64,000 nt of DNA from Bin52 sp965243345 (GTDB lineage Bacteria; Pseudomonadota; Alphaproteobacteria; Thalassobaculales; Thalassobaculaceae): the NCBI GenBank assembly GCA_965243345.1, contig CBDEUR010000003.1, forward strand, positions 3,100,001-3,164,000. The letters run 5' to 3'. Each line of letters begins with the position of its first letter. The stretch's first letter is position 1. Below, piece after piece: positions 1-8,843 of the stretch. The notes under the pieces are model-generated. The model was not told where the DNA came from. It saw nothing but the letters and a program-made list of their open reading frames with translations, and searched no databases. Both the position numbers and the translations under genes were made by a program.

Positions 1-72
1 GATATCCATATCCTGATCGACGTCATCGCGCCTCCCCGCGCCACCAGAGAACGACGCGTCAATCCGGCCTGA
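1..72 (+). CDS. 3' end of an unidentified gene (partial)
   Basis: The first reading frame is open from the edge of the window to a TGA at 70-72 and would give the last 23 residues of a protein (start DIHILIDVIAPPR). The other two forward frames give less protein-like sequence, and a hairpin that could end transcription follows at 107-153. The piece is too short to assign a family, and it could be chance. Confidence 0.25.
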   Translation, partial: DIHILIDVIAPPRATRERRVNPA

Positions 73-106
73 TCCCGCGGTTTCGTGACGGGCCGTGTCT
101 CCCTGT

Positions 107-153
107 TGCCCGAACACCTGTCGCGAGGGTGACCGATCCGGGGTGTTCGGGCA
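107..153. repeat. 12-bp inverted repeat, possible terminator hairpin
   Basis: The arms tgcccgaacacc (107-118) and ggtgttcgggca (142-153) are perfectly complementary around a 23-nt loop. There is no T-run after it, so it is not a classical intrinsic terminator, but it lies just after the end of the partial frame at the window edge. Confidence 0.35.
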
Positions 154-665
154 GTGGTCCGGCCCCTGCCCGCGCACGTCATCGACCGGGCCCCTGAACG
201 CAGTCGGCGGGCGCTTGATGGGTGCGGATCACCCAGCCGACCGGACAGCACCGAGCATCCGGTTTTACCATGAAATTGCCAGTAAATTGATAATCAGATC
301 GCATTTTTGCGGAAAATACGCTGATAACTGCATGAAATAGTATTCTTGTTTGAAATCAGGTAATGATCGGTATCATGTCGAGCCGGAGGAAGTAAGGCGG
401 GATGACCAGCCGCGATGCGGAGACGGGGCAGGCGGCGGGCCGTGACAGAGAGCGACGAGATCCATCACACGCCGACGCCGCTCGAGGTGCGCGGCCGGCG
501 ACACCTCGAGCGCCACGGATGGCCGCTGGCGCACCGGGCCAGGCAGTCGAGGACGCGTCGCCGCGATGGCCAGCTCCTCTCCGGGACCTGCGTGCCTCCA
601 TCAAGCCGCCGGGCGGGCGCTTTACCGGCATCACTTGCGCGGACAGGTGCCGGGTCGTCGCTGCG
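154..665. other. No convincing gene; AT-rich patch at about 265-375
   Basis: I see no recognisable protein here. A locally AT-rich tract (about 265-375) stands out against the GC-rich background, as a promoter or a small piece of foreign DNA would. A good Shine-Dalgarno (ggagg near 386) precedes an ATG at 402, but the frame it opens has arginine-rich shadow-like composition and runs into the antisense of the LysE gene, so I do not call it. Confidence 0.4.
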
Positions 666-1301
666 CTATCCGCTGCCCCGCGGTTCAAGGTCCCTGGCCG
701 CGAGAAGGACAGCTGCGCCGAGTATCAGCGTCCCGCAGATGCGGTTGACGAGACCGAAACCATGCGCCCGGATCCGCTCTGCAACCCTGACGGCAAGCCA
801 GCCCCAGACAAGCAGGATGATACCGTCGACCAGCAGATAGGTTCCTCCAAGCAGCAGGAGCTGTGGCAACACGGACGCCTCGGGATCGAGGAACTGTGGA
901 AACAGGGCTGCAAAGAACATGATCGCGAAGGGATTGGCGCTGGACGTCACGAAGCCCTGGCGGAACAGCCGGACCGATGAACCGGCTCTCGCGGCCGGCA
1001 TACCCATGCCCCGGGGGCGGGAGAGGATGAGCCGAACTGCCATCCAGGCGAGATAGGCCACGCCAAGCCACTTCACCATCTGGAATACCGCGGCAGATGC
1101 GGCGATCACGGCGGCAATCCCGAATGCCGCCGCGGTCATCTGAACCACGTTCGCTGTCAGATCGCCGGCGATTGTCCAGCTGGCCTTCTTCAACCCGTGG
1201 CGTGCGCTGTTGGCCATGAGGAGCAGTTGGCTGGTGTCCGGCGGAGTCGCGAAGAAAACGCCAAGAGCAGCCAGGTAGAGCAGATAGGTTTCGATGGACA
1301 T
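666..1301 (-). CDS. LysE/RhtB-family amino-acid exporter
   Basis: A 211-residue inner-membrane protein of the LysE/RhtB translocator family, which export amino acids or homoserine lactones. The start chosen is the ATG at 1301 (MSIETYLLYLAALGVFFATP), because the open frame upstream of it has no family similarity while this N-terminus opens directly into the first hydrophobic segment. About six hydrophobic segments are visible, with the proline-containing first helix and the NPFAIMFFAALFPQFL stretch typical of the family. Length fits the usual 200-215 residues. It is divergent from the acyl-CoA dehydrogenase pair, separated by about 550 bp. The exported substrate cannot be told from sequence. 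Confidence 0.88.
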   Translation of the reverse strand: MSIETYLLYLAALGVFFATPPDTSQLLLMANSARHGLKKASWTIAGDLTANVVQMTAAAFGIAAVIAASAAVFQMVKWLGVAYLAWMAVRLILSRPRGMGMPAARAGSSVRLFRQGFVTSSANPFAIMFFAALFPQFLDPEASVLPQLLLLGGTYLLVDGIILLVWGWLAVRVAERIRAHGFGLVNRICGTLILGAAVLLAARDLEPRGSG

Positions 1302-1857
1302 TGCTCGCTCTCGCACCGGACGCTGAAACTCGCGGCTCGCGGAACGAGCGTAGCGAGCCCGGATCCCTTCCGCTACCGCACTGCCCAGGTCGCATTCGAT
1401 CGGAGTGGGATCGATTGACTGACACCATGGTGACCTGCGCCGATGCGCTGTCACCACAAGCCGGGTCCACCGGCACGGCACCGGTCGAAGCGATCTTCCG
1501 GAGACGTCGGCTGACCCACAGCGCACCCAGCCCCACCCTCCAAACCCGCACCTGGGCAGAGAGGCCACAACCCAAGAGTGAGAAATTTTCAGTCGGAAAT
1601 GACATCGGGGGTGGCGGAGCCCGGCCCGGTTCCCGCAATGGTGTACACCCGGCATGCCGGACGGTATGTCTTCACCGGCGGATCCGGGGTCACGCGTGCA
1701 GACACGCAAGACGGGAACCCGGACAGGATGCGGCACCATCGCGACCGTTCGCACCGGACGGTCGGAGCGGGTCCGGTCCGGTGATCCGGTTGCCGGGCGG
1801 AACGGGCTTCCGGCAGGCGGCGGCGGTCCGGTACCGGAGGGGGCGAGGAGGCGACGC
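1302..1857. other. Divergent intergenic region, no gene seen
   Basis: This stretch separates the LysE-type exporter from the acyl-CoA dehydrogenase. Open frames in it have no recognisable domain and look like GC-rich shadow frames. It should hold both divergent promoters, but I could not identify -35/-10 pairs with confidence. Confidence 0.4.
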
Positions 1858-2973
1858 ATGAAATTCGGGTTTTCCGAGGAGCAGGAGGCGTTCCGCGACG
1901 TGTTGCGCCGGTACTTCGAGGACCGCTCTCCGACCACCGAGGTCCGCCGTCTCATGGCCACTGACCAAGGCTGGGAACGCGAGAGCTGGGACCGGATGAA
2001 CAGCGAGCTTGGCCTGGCCGCGATCGCGATACCCGAGGCCTACGGCGGCCAGGGCTTCGGTCTTGCCGAACAGTGCATCGCGCTGGAGGAAATGGGACGC
2101 GCACTGGTCTGCTCTCCCTATTTCGCCACGGCCGTCCTCGCTGCATCGGCGATCGAGCTCGCAGGATCCGAACAGCAGAAACAGGCCCTGCTGCCGGGCA
2201 TCGCGTCGGGGGAGACCATCGCCACCCTGGCGTTCTGCGAGGATGACGGGCGCTGGGATGTCGAGGGCGTTGCCCTCGAGACCCGTGGCGGCGGTACGCT
2301 CCACGGCACCAAGAGCTACGTGCTCGACGGACAGGCCGCCGACCTGGTCGTGGTGCTGGCCCGCACGCCCGGGACCACCGGGACCGACGGCCTGTCCCTC
2401 CACCTGGTGCGCGGCGACGCCCCGGGACTGGAGCGTCGGGCGCTGCAGTCGATCGACGAGACCCGCAGGATCGCGCGCCTCGCCTTCGACGGTGTCGAGG
2501 CGGAACCGCTGCCGGGGGCGGCGGCGCCGGCGATGGAACAGGTGCTCGTGCGCGCCGCAATCTGCCTCGCCAACGAGATGGTCGGCGGTGCCGAGCGGCT
2601 GCGTGCCGACGCCCTCGACTACGTCGGAATGCGCATGCAGTTCGGCAGGTCGATCGCGTCCTTCCAGGTGACCAAGCACAAGGCGGCGGACATGCTGCTC
2701 GACGTCGAACTGGCACGGTCGGCGGCATACTACGCGGCGGCTGCCCACGACGAGGCTGACGACGGGGTGATTGCGCTTGCGTCGCTGGCCAAGGCCGGCG
2801 CCGGAGAGGCCTACATGCAGACCGCGATCCATGCCGTCCAGATGCACGGCGGCATCGGGTTCACCTGGGACAACGACACCCACCTGTGGTTCAAGCGGGC
2901 CAAGGTATCGGAGGTGTTTCTCGGATCATCGGCCGAACACCGGGAGCGGCTGGTGGCACACTGGCAGGACTGA
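1858..2973 (+). CDS. Acyl-CoA dehydrogenase family protein (first of pair)
   Basis: A 371-residue flavoprotein of the acyl-CoA dehydrogenase family, predicted to oxidise an acyl-CoA to the enoyl-CoA and pass electrons to ETF. The start is the ATG at 1858 (MKFGFSEEQEAFRDVLRRYF), since that sequence is the classic family N-terminus; gaggag lies 7-12 bases upstream. The middle and C-terminal domains are recognisable, including the QMHGGIGFTW loop near the end. The residue after that loop is Asp, where many relatives have Glu. It sits 13 bp before a second acyl-CoA dehydrogenase, an arrangement common for hetero-oligomeric or paired dehydrogenases acting on sterol, aromatic or terpenoid CoA esters. 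The substrate is unknown. Confidence 0.9.
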   Translation: MKFGFSEEQEAFRDVLRRYFEDRSPTTEVRRLMATDQGWERESWDRMNSELGLAAIAIPEAYGGQGFGLAEQCIALEEMGRALVCSPYFATAVLAASAIELAGSEQQKQALLPGIASGETIATLAFCEDDGRWDVEGVALETRGGGTLHGTKSYVLDGQAADLVVVLARTPGTTGTDGLSLHLVRGDAPGLERRALQSIDETRRIARLAFDGVEAEPLPGAAAPAMEQVLVRAAICLANEMVGGAERLRADALDYVGMRMQFGRSIASFQVTKHKAADMLLDVELARSAAYYAAAAHDEADDGVIALASLAKAGAGEAYMQTAIHAVQMHGGIGFTWDNDTHLWFKRAKVSEVFLGSSAEHRERLVAHWQD

Positions 2974-2986
2974 GGGGAGATCCGGG

Positions 2987-4246
2987 ATGACCGACCTTCG
3001 TGAGCAGGAGACCCTGGAGGAACTGCGCGCGTGGCTGGCCGACAACTGGGACCCGGAACGCGGACTGGTCGAATGGCGTTCCATGCTCGCCGACTCCGGC
3101 TGGGGCATGCCGCACTGGCCGCGGGAATGGTACGGCCGCGACCTCCCGGTCGGCTTCACCCCCCTGGTCGATGCCGAGTTCGACAGGTTCGGAGCCCTGC
3201 AGGTGACCCGGAGCGGCATCCGCATGCTGGCGGCCGCCACGATCCTGGAACATGGTTCCGACCTGCATCGGCAGAAGTTCCTGCGCCGGATCATCACCGG
3301 CGAGGATGTCTGGTGCCAGCTGTTCAGCGAACCGGGCAGTGGCTCGGATCTCGCGGGTGCGACCACGCGTGCCGTCATGGTCGGCAACAAGTGGGTGGTG
3401 AACGGCCAGAAGGTGTGGACCACCAGCGCCCACAAGGCGCACTGGGGCCTGCTGCTGGCACGAACCGACATTGATGTCCCCAAGCACTCGGGACTGTCCT
3501 ATTTCATCCTCGACATGCAGCAGCCCGGCGTGGAGGCACATCCACTCAGGCAGATGAACGGACACGCCTCGTTCAACCAGGTCTTCCTGACCGATGCCGA
3601 GGTGTTGCCCGAGTTCCAGGTTGCGGCCAACGGCGAGGGATGGAACGTCGCGACCACCACTCTCATGCACGAACGCCGCGCCGCCGACTCGCTTCGCAGC
3701 TGGGGCAGCGCCGGCGAGCCCGGAACCGGACGCATCTACGAGGAGGCGCAGGAAGAAATCCGCACCGCCATGGCCCCCTATTCCTGGTATCCGCAACGCG
3801 CCGGCAGGGTCGACCTTGTCATGCCGCGCGCGCACGAGACCGGGGCCATCCGCAATCCGGTGATCCGCCAGGAGATCGCGCGGCTGCTCATCATGCACAA
3901 GTCCGCCGAATGGACGGCCATGCGGGCGCGGACCGCGCAGCAGCGCGGACGGCCCCAGGGACCGGAAGGGTCGCTCGGCAAGCTTGCGTCGAGCAATGTC
4001 GCGCGGCTCGCGGCACGGGTTCACACCATGGTTTCGGGCGCGGACGCGATGCTCGCGGGACCGGACGGACCGTGTGACGGCACCATCGCCGAGATCCTGG
4101 TCTCGTTTCCCGCCGCGTCCATCGCCGGGGGAACCGACGAGATCCAGAAGAACATCATCTCCGAACGGGTGCTCGGCATGCCCAAGGAGACACGGTTCGA
4201 CACCGACAGGCCGTTCCGCGACATCCCGCGCAACACGGTGTCGTGA
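2987..4246 (+). CDS. Acyl-CoA dehydrogenase family protein (second of pair)
   Basis: A 419-residue acyl-CoA dehydrogenase. The start is the ATG at 2987 (MTDLREQETLEELRAWLADNW), preceded by gggga; the longer frame upstream only overlaps the previous gene. Visible family marks are QLFSEPGSGSDLAG (FAD and substrate region) and the C-terminal SIAGGTDEIQKNIISERVLG. It is translationally close to the first dehydrogenase, so the two probably work as a pair, perhaps as an alpha/beta complex. Its TGA (4244-4246) directly abuts the stop of the convergent MFS gene, leaving no intergenic base. Confidence 0.92.
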   Translation: MTDLREQETLEELRAWLADNWDPERGLVEWRSMLADSGWGMPHWPREWYGRDLPVGFTPLVDAEFDRFGALQVTRSGIRMLAAATILEHGSDLHRQKFLRRIITGEDVWCQLFSEPGSGSDLAGATTRAVMVGNKWVVNGQKVWTTSAHKAHWGLLLARTDIDVPKHSGLSYFILDMQQPGVEAHPLRQMNGHASFNQVFLTDAEVLPEFQVAANGEGWNVATTTLMHERRAADSLRSWGSAGEPGTGRIYEEAQEEIRTAMAPYSWYPQRAGRVDLVMPRAHETGAIRNPVIRQEIARLLIMHKSAEWTAMRARTAQQRGRPQGPEGSLGKLASSNVARLAARVHTMVSGADAMLAGPDGPCDGTIAEILVSFPAASIAGGTDEIQKNIISERVLGMPKETRFDTDRPFRDIPRNTVS

Positions 4247-5473
4247 TCAGCCGGTCAGTGCCGCGTCGCGCGGGCGGAACCTCCAGGCCGCCAGCGCCGC
4301 GGCCAGTCCGATCACGGGCACGATCATGGTGAGGATGAGCACGAGGTCGTAGCCCCCGACCTGCCAGATCAGGGATGCGAGGATGGGCGCGACGGCCGAT
4401 CCGCCGACGAAGCCGATCGCCAGCAGTCCCGCCGTCACCCCGAAATCGGTGCGCCCAAGCAGTTCGGCCACCGCGGTCGGACGGATGACGCTGAGCACGC
4501 CTGCGCCCGACCCCTGCAAGGCGACGAAGACGATGACCAGGCCCGGCGCCATCCCGGCGAGATAGAGCGCCGTGCCCGCCAGGCCCATGGACACGAAACA
4601 GACGCAGCAGATCATCCGGGTCGAGACCCGGTGCTCGACCGAGAGCATCAGGAGCCGCCCGGCAACCTGCATCGGGCCCATCATCGAGGCCGCCGCCACC
4701 GCGGTTCCGACGGCCAGGCCCCGGTCGGCCATGATCGGCAGCAGGTGGCTCACCAGCAGGGTGTGATCGAGCGCGATGCTGGTGAAGCTCAGTGCGAGCA
4801 GCCAGAAGGTCACCGTGCGCGCCGCCCGTGCCGCGGCGCGCGGATTGGCGCTTGGCGGGCGGGCGATTGCGGGTGCGACCCGCGCGGCATGGTGACACCC
4901 GTAGAGGATGAGCGGAATGCAGACCACGACCACCACCCCGGCAAAGATCACGATCGCACCGCGCCAGCCCAGGAACTGCGTGAGGAAGTGCGCGCTCGGA
5001 AACGAGACGGTTCCGGCAAAGCCCGCGGCAAGCGAGACCATGGTGATCGCTCGGCGCGCGCGTGCGCCCAGGCAATGGGTCAGGATCGTGAAACAGGCCT
5101 CGTACAGCGTGCCCGACATCGCCACGCCGAGGCCGAGCCAGATCACGTAGAACTGCCACACCTCCCGGACCTGGGACAGCAGCAGCAGCAGGACCGCCGC
5201 GAGCGCGGCGCCGCCGGCGAACACGACCCGGCTGTGTCCGCGGTCGATCAGGCGCCCGGCCACCGGTGCCAGGACCGCCGATACCGTGAGCGAGAGGGTG
5301 AAGGCGCCGGTCAGGACCGCCTTGGAGAATCCGAGTTCGGCCTCCCAGGTCGGCAGCAGCGCCGGGAAGGAGTAGTAGTAGCAGGCCCAGACCAGGGTCT
5401 CGACAACGGCGAACGGCCAGACGATTCGGCGAAAGGTCCCCTTCGCGATCACGTCGCCCGGAGGTAGGGCCAC
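4247..5473 (-). CDS. MFS transporter
   Basis: A 408-residue major facilitator superfamily protein of the inner membrane, with about twelve hydrophobic segments and the loop 2-3 motif seen as VAGRLIDRGHSR. It probably starts at the GTG at 5473, only three bases after the stop of the aminotransferase gene upstream, so the two are co-transcribed and perhaps translationally coupled. A monocarboxylate or organic-acid porter is possible from its placement with a catabolic block. The substrate cannot be read from the sequence. Confidence 0.85.
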   Translation of the reverse strand: MALPPGDVIAKGTFRRIVWPFAVVETLVWACYYYSFPALLPTWEAELGFSKAVLTGAFTLSLTVSAVLAPVAGRLIDRGHSRVVFAGGAALAAVLLLLLSQVREVWQFYVIWLGLGVAMSGTLYEACFTILTHCLGARARRAITMVSLAAGFAGTVSFPSAHFLTQFLGWRGAIVIFAGVVVVVCIPLILYGCHHAARVAPAIARPPSANPRAAARAARTVTFWLLALSFTSIALDHTLLVSHLLPIMADRGLAVGTAVAAASMMGPMQVAGRLLMLSVEHRVSTRMICCVCFVSMGLAGTALYLAGMAPGLVIVFVALQGSGAGVLSVIRPTAVAELLGRTDFGVTAGLLAIGFVGGSAVAPILASLIWQVGGYDLVLILTMIVPVIGLAAALAAWRFRPRDAALTG

Positions 5474-5476
5474 CTG

Positions 5477-6718
5477 TCAGCCGCGGGCGACATTGCCACT
5501 GCGCACCGGCACTCCGAAGGTACGGTGGCAGATGTCGGCGAGGATGCGCACTCCCTCGCGGATCTCCGCCGCCTCCGGGTGTCCGAAGCACAGCCGCAGC
5601 CTGGAGCGCGCGGCCTCGGGATCCGCCGACCATTCCGGACCCGGGTTGAGCGCGACCCCTGCCGCCGCCGCCTCCGTTGCCAGCACCCGGGTATCCACGA
5701 CGTCGGGCAGGGTGACCCACAGGAAGATGCCCCCGGTCGGACGTTCGAATTCGGCCGTGGCGCCGAACTCCTCGCCGAGCGCGTCGACCAGGGTGTCGAG
5801 CTTGGACTCGAGCGTGCCCACCAGGTTTTCGACATGGGTGTCGAACCGGGCGTTGCAGTATTCGGCCAGCATCATCTGTTCCAGCGCACCGGTTCCGCCG
5901 TCGCTCTTGCAGGCCACCATCTGTGCGATTACCGGCTGCTCCGCGGTCACGTAGCCGACCCTGAGCGCCGGCGCGATCGTCTTCGAGAACGACCCGACGT
6001 GGATTACCCGGTTCCCGGCGCCGTCGAGCGACGCGATCGCGTGCGGGCGCTGCTGGTCCCAGGTGAGATCGGCATAGCACTCGTCCTCGACGATCGGCAC
6101 TCCGTACTCGGCCGACAGGCGCAGCAGCTCGCGACGCCGTTCGACCGGCATGACGCTGCCGCCGGGGTTCTGGACCGTTGGAATCACGTAGATGTACTTG
6201 ACCCTGCAGCCCCGGGCGGCGTGATCGGCCAGCATCGAGGCAAGGGCATCCATCCTCATGCCGTGCGAATCGATCGGAACCCCGGCGAGGGTGACGCCCC
6301 TGGCGCGCAGACGGGAAATGGCCCCGCCATAGCTGAATTCCTCGAGCAGGACCGTGTCACCCGGGGCGCACAGCACGGTGTTGACGAGTTCCAGGGCCTG
6401 GTTCGATCCCGAGGTGATCAGCACCGTGTCGGCGGAGATCGACATGCCGCAGCGTTCGGCCAGCTTGCGCACGACGAACTCGCGCAGCGGCCGGTAACCG
6501 AGCGGGCCGCTCTGCAGGCCGTAGGTGGCAAGTGTATGACCTTCGCGACCCAGCACGTCCGAAACCGCCTGGATCATGTCGTCAACCGGAACGCTGGCGC
6601 TGTCGTTGTGCCCGCCGACGAAATTGTAGCGCGGGAAACCCGACCAGCGCGCGGCCGGTACCGGCAGCTCGGGACGGAACAGGTCACTGAATTCGATGTC
6701 AACGGCCACCGGCGTCAT
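5477..6718 (-). CDS. PLP-dependent aminotransferase, class I/II (2-aminoadipate/MocR-catalytic type)
   Basis: About 413 residues of fold-type I aminotransferase. The PLP-binding lysine lies in GSFSKTIAPALRVGYV. Other conserved marks are TYGLQSGPLGYRPLRE, TSGSNQALELV, PTVQNPGG and VEDECYADL. It resembles 2-aminoadipate/valine-type transaminases and the catalytic part of MocR regulators, but has no winged-helix domain. The start is uncertain: an in-frame TTG at 6739, the ATG at 6718 (directly after ggagg, very close) and a GTG at 6709 with better spacing are all possible. It is the first gene of a two-gene unit with the MFS transporter and is divergent from the CoA-transferase operon. Confidence 0.87.
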   Translation of the reverse strand: MTPVAVDIEFSDLFRPELPVPAARWSGFPRYNFVGGHNDSASVPVDDMIQAVSDVLGREGHTLATYGLQSGPLGYRPLREFVVRKLAERCGMSISADTVLITSGSNQALELVNTVLCAPGDTVLLEEFSYGGAISRLRARGVTLAGVPIDSHGMRMDALASMLADHAARGCRVKYIYVIPTVQNPGGSVMPVERRRELLRLSAEYGVPIVEDECYADLTWDQQRPHAIASLDGAGNRVIHVGSFSKTIAPALRVGYVTAEQPVIAQMVACKSDGGTGALEQMMLAEYCNARFDTHVENLVGTLESKLDTLVDALGEEFGATAEFERPTGGIFLWVTLPDVVDTRVLATEAAAAGVALNPGPEWSADPEAARSRLRLCFGHPEAAEIREGVRILADICHRTFGVPVRSGNVARG

Positions 6719-6812
6719 CCTCCGTTGCAGACAGGTCAATCACACTATATCCCACGAATGACCGAACCCGACCACTGTCCTCCCTCCCGGAACCGTACGG
6801 CTTGATCCCGCC

Positions 6813-7985
6813 ATGACCGCAGCCACCCTGCCGCTTGCCGGCATCCGTGTCCTGGACCTGACCCAGATCTACAACGGGCCGTACTGTACCTTCCTGATGG
6901 CGATGGCCGGTGCCGACGTCATCAAGGTCGAGCCGCCGGGCGGCGAGCACCTGCGCCGGCGCAATGCGCGGGGCAACGCGGTCTATCCGTTCCTGATGCT
7001 GAACCCGGACAAGCGCAGCATCGTGCTGGACCTGAAGCAGGAAGAAGACCGGTCGACGTTCCTCGAGCTGGCGGCCACCGTCGACCTGGTGGTGGAGAAT
7101 TTCGCGCCAGGCGTCGTCGACCGGCTCGGGGTCGGGTACGAGGCCGTGCGTGAGGTGAGGCCCGACATCATCTATGCCTCGGGCAGCGGGTACGGCCAGG
7201 ACGGCCCCTATCGTGGCTACCAGGCCATGGACATAGCCGTCCAGGCGATGGCCGGGGTGATGAGTGTCACCGGCTTTCCCGAGAATCCCCCGGTCAAGGC
7301 CGGGGTTGCGCTGTGCGACTTCCTCGCCGGCATCCATCTCTACGCCGGCGCAATGACGGCGCTGGTTCGCCGCGAGCGCACCGGGGAAGGCGGATACATC
7401 GACGTGTCGATGCAGGAATCGGTCTTCCCGACCTTCGCCTCGAACCTCGGCCTGTTCTTCGATGACGAGTCCGGCTCGCTTCCGGGCCGCACCGGCAACC
7501 TGCACGGCGGGCTCTCCATCGCCCCCTACGGCGTCTACCCGGCGCGTGACGGGCACGTCTCGATCATGTGCAACAACGACACGCACTGGCACCGGCTGCT
7601 CGGCATCCTGGGCCGGGACGACCTGGCCGGCGACGACCGGTTCCGGACCATGGCCGACCGGGTGCGTCACCTCCCCGCGGTGACGGAACTGATCTCGCAG
7701 TGGTCAATGCAGCACGACCGGGCCGAGATCATGGCCCTGCTCAACGCCGGGCGGGTTCCGTGCGGCGAGGTCAGGCACCTCTCGGAGGTGGTCCGGGATC
7801 CGAACCTGATCGCACGCGGCATGATCCGCTGGATGGACGACGGGGACGGCGGACGCATGCTCTCGGTCGCAAGCCCGCTTCACATCGACGGCCTAGCCTC
7901 GGCTCCGTCGCGCAAGGCGCCCGAACTCGATGCCGACCGGGCAGACATTCTCGAGGAACTGAAGGAACTACGGAGTGAACAATGA
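6813..7985 (+). CDS. CaiB/BaiF (family III) CoA-transferase
   Basis: A 390-residue family III CoA-transferase, which moves CoA between a donor thioester and a carboxylic acid. Signs are the N-terminal LPLAGIRVLDLTQIYNGPYC, the GADVIKVEPPGGE nucleotide-binding strand, LDLKQEED and VVENFAPGVVDRLGVGY; the catalytic Asp of the family corresponds to the Asp of MAMDIAVQAMAG. Length is typical. Its last bases overlap the ATG of the following SDR gene (ATGA), so the two are translationally coupled. In context it probably activates the acid degraded by this block. Confidence 0.92.
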   Translation: MTAATLPLAGIRVLDLTQIYNGPYCTFLMAMAGADVIKVEPPGGEHLRRRNARGNAVYPFLMLNPDKRSIVLDLKQEEDRSTFLELAATVDLVVENFAPGVVDRLGVGYEAVREVRPDIIYASGSGYGQDGPYRGYQAMDIAVQAMAGVMSVTGFPENPPVKAGVALCDFLAGIHLYAGAMTALVRRERTGEGGYIDVSMQESVFPTFASNLGLFFDDESGSLPGRTGNLHGGLSIAPYGVYPARDGHVSIMCNNDTHWHRLLGILGRDDLAGDDRFRTMADRVRHLPAVTELISQWSMQHDRAEIMALLNAGRVPCGEVRHLSEVVRDPNLIARGMIRWMDDGDGGRMLSVASPLHIDGLASAPSRKAPELDADRADILEELKELRSEQ

Positions 7986-8746
7986 CAGATGATCTTGCAG
8001 GCAAGGTGGCAATCGTGACCGGTGGCGGACGAGGCCTCGGACGTGAATACGCGGAGAAGCTGGCGCTGGCCGGCGCCTCGGTTGTGGCAGCGGACATCAT
8101 CGACTGCGCCGAAACCATCTCGACCATCGAGGCCCGGGGCGGGACCGCGATCGCGTGTCACCTTGACGTGCGTTCCTACGAGAGTTGCGAGGAGGTCGCC
8201 GAGGCGGCGCGCACGCGGTTCGGGAGTATCGACATCCTGGTCAACAACGCAGCACTCTACGGATCGCTTCGCGGCGGCCGGTTCGAGTCGCTGCCCGAAG
8301 CCGACTGGAACGACTGCATGGATGTCAATGTCGGCGGCATCTGGCGGTGCTGCAAGGCGGTGGTCCCGGAGATGAAGGCGCGCGAGGGCGGGTCGATCAT
8401 CAACATCTCCTCGCTGGCCGCGGTGGCCGGGCTGCCGTACGGACTGCACTACGCCACGTCGAAGGCCGCGGTGATCGGACTGACCCGCTCACTGGCCCGC
8501 GAACTCGGCCGCAACTGGATCCGTGTCAACGCCATTGCGCCCTCGGCGGTGATGACCGAAGGGACCGCCGAGTTCTTCGGCGACAAGCTCGACCGCGCCA
8601 CCACCGTCATCGCCGACGGCCAGACGCTGAAGCGCTCGCTCGAAATCGAGGATCTGGCCGGAACCGTGCTGTGGCTGGCAAGCGACGCCTCGCGCTTCGT
8701 GACCGGCCAGACCATCATGGTCGACGGCGGCACGGTCTTCCTGTGA
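7982..8746 (+). CDS. SDR-family oxidoreductase
   Basis: A 254-residue classical short-chain dehydrogenase/reductase. It has the cofactor motif TGGGRGLG near the N-terminus, NNAA, the catalytic Ser in INISSLAAVAG, and YATSK with the catalytic Tyr and Lys. The Asp after the second strand (VVAADIID) suggests NAD preference. It overlaps the CoA-transferase gene by four bases and precedes the Rieske oxygenase, so it probably oxidises an alcohol intermediate in the same pathway. Confidence 0.92.
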   Translation: MTDDLAGKVAIVTGGGRGLGREYAEKLALAGASVVAADIIDCAETISTIEARGGTAIACHLDVRSYESCEEVAEAARTRFGSIDILVNNAALYGSLRGGRFESLPEADWNDCMDVNVGGIWRCCKAVVPEMKAREGGSIINISSLAAVAGLPYGLHYATSKAAVIGLTRSLARELGRNWIRVNAIAPSAVMTEGTAEFFGDKLDRATTVIADGQTLKRSLEIEDLAGTVLWLASDASRFVTGQTIMVDGGTVFL

Positions 8747-8843
8747 TCACGGACCGGCCGGGAGTGGAATTCGCGGGACACATCGGCTACACCTCGCGGG
8801 CATCGATCGACCCGCGGCCCCGCACCCGGAACGGAGTTTGACC

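Noticed and set aside
402..980. Plus-strand frame with a good ribosome-binding site
   Set aside because: The second half is antisense to the LysE-type gene and the first half is arginine-rich with no family. I found no support beyond the Shine-Dalgarno.
5477..6718. MocR-type regulator
   Set aside because: The aminotransferase domain matches, but no winged-helix N-terminal domain is present; the frame starts at the aminotransferase.
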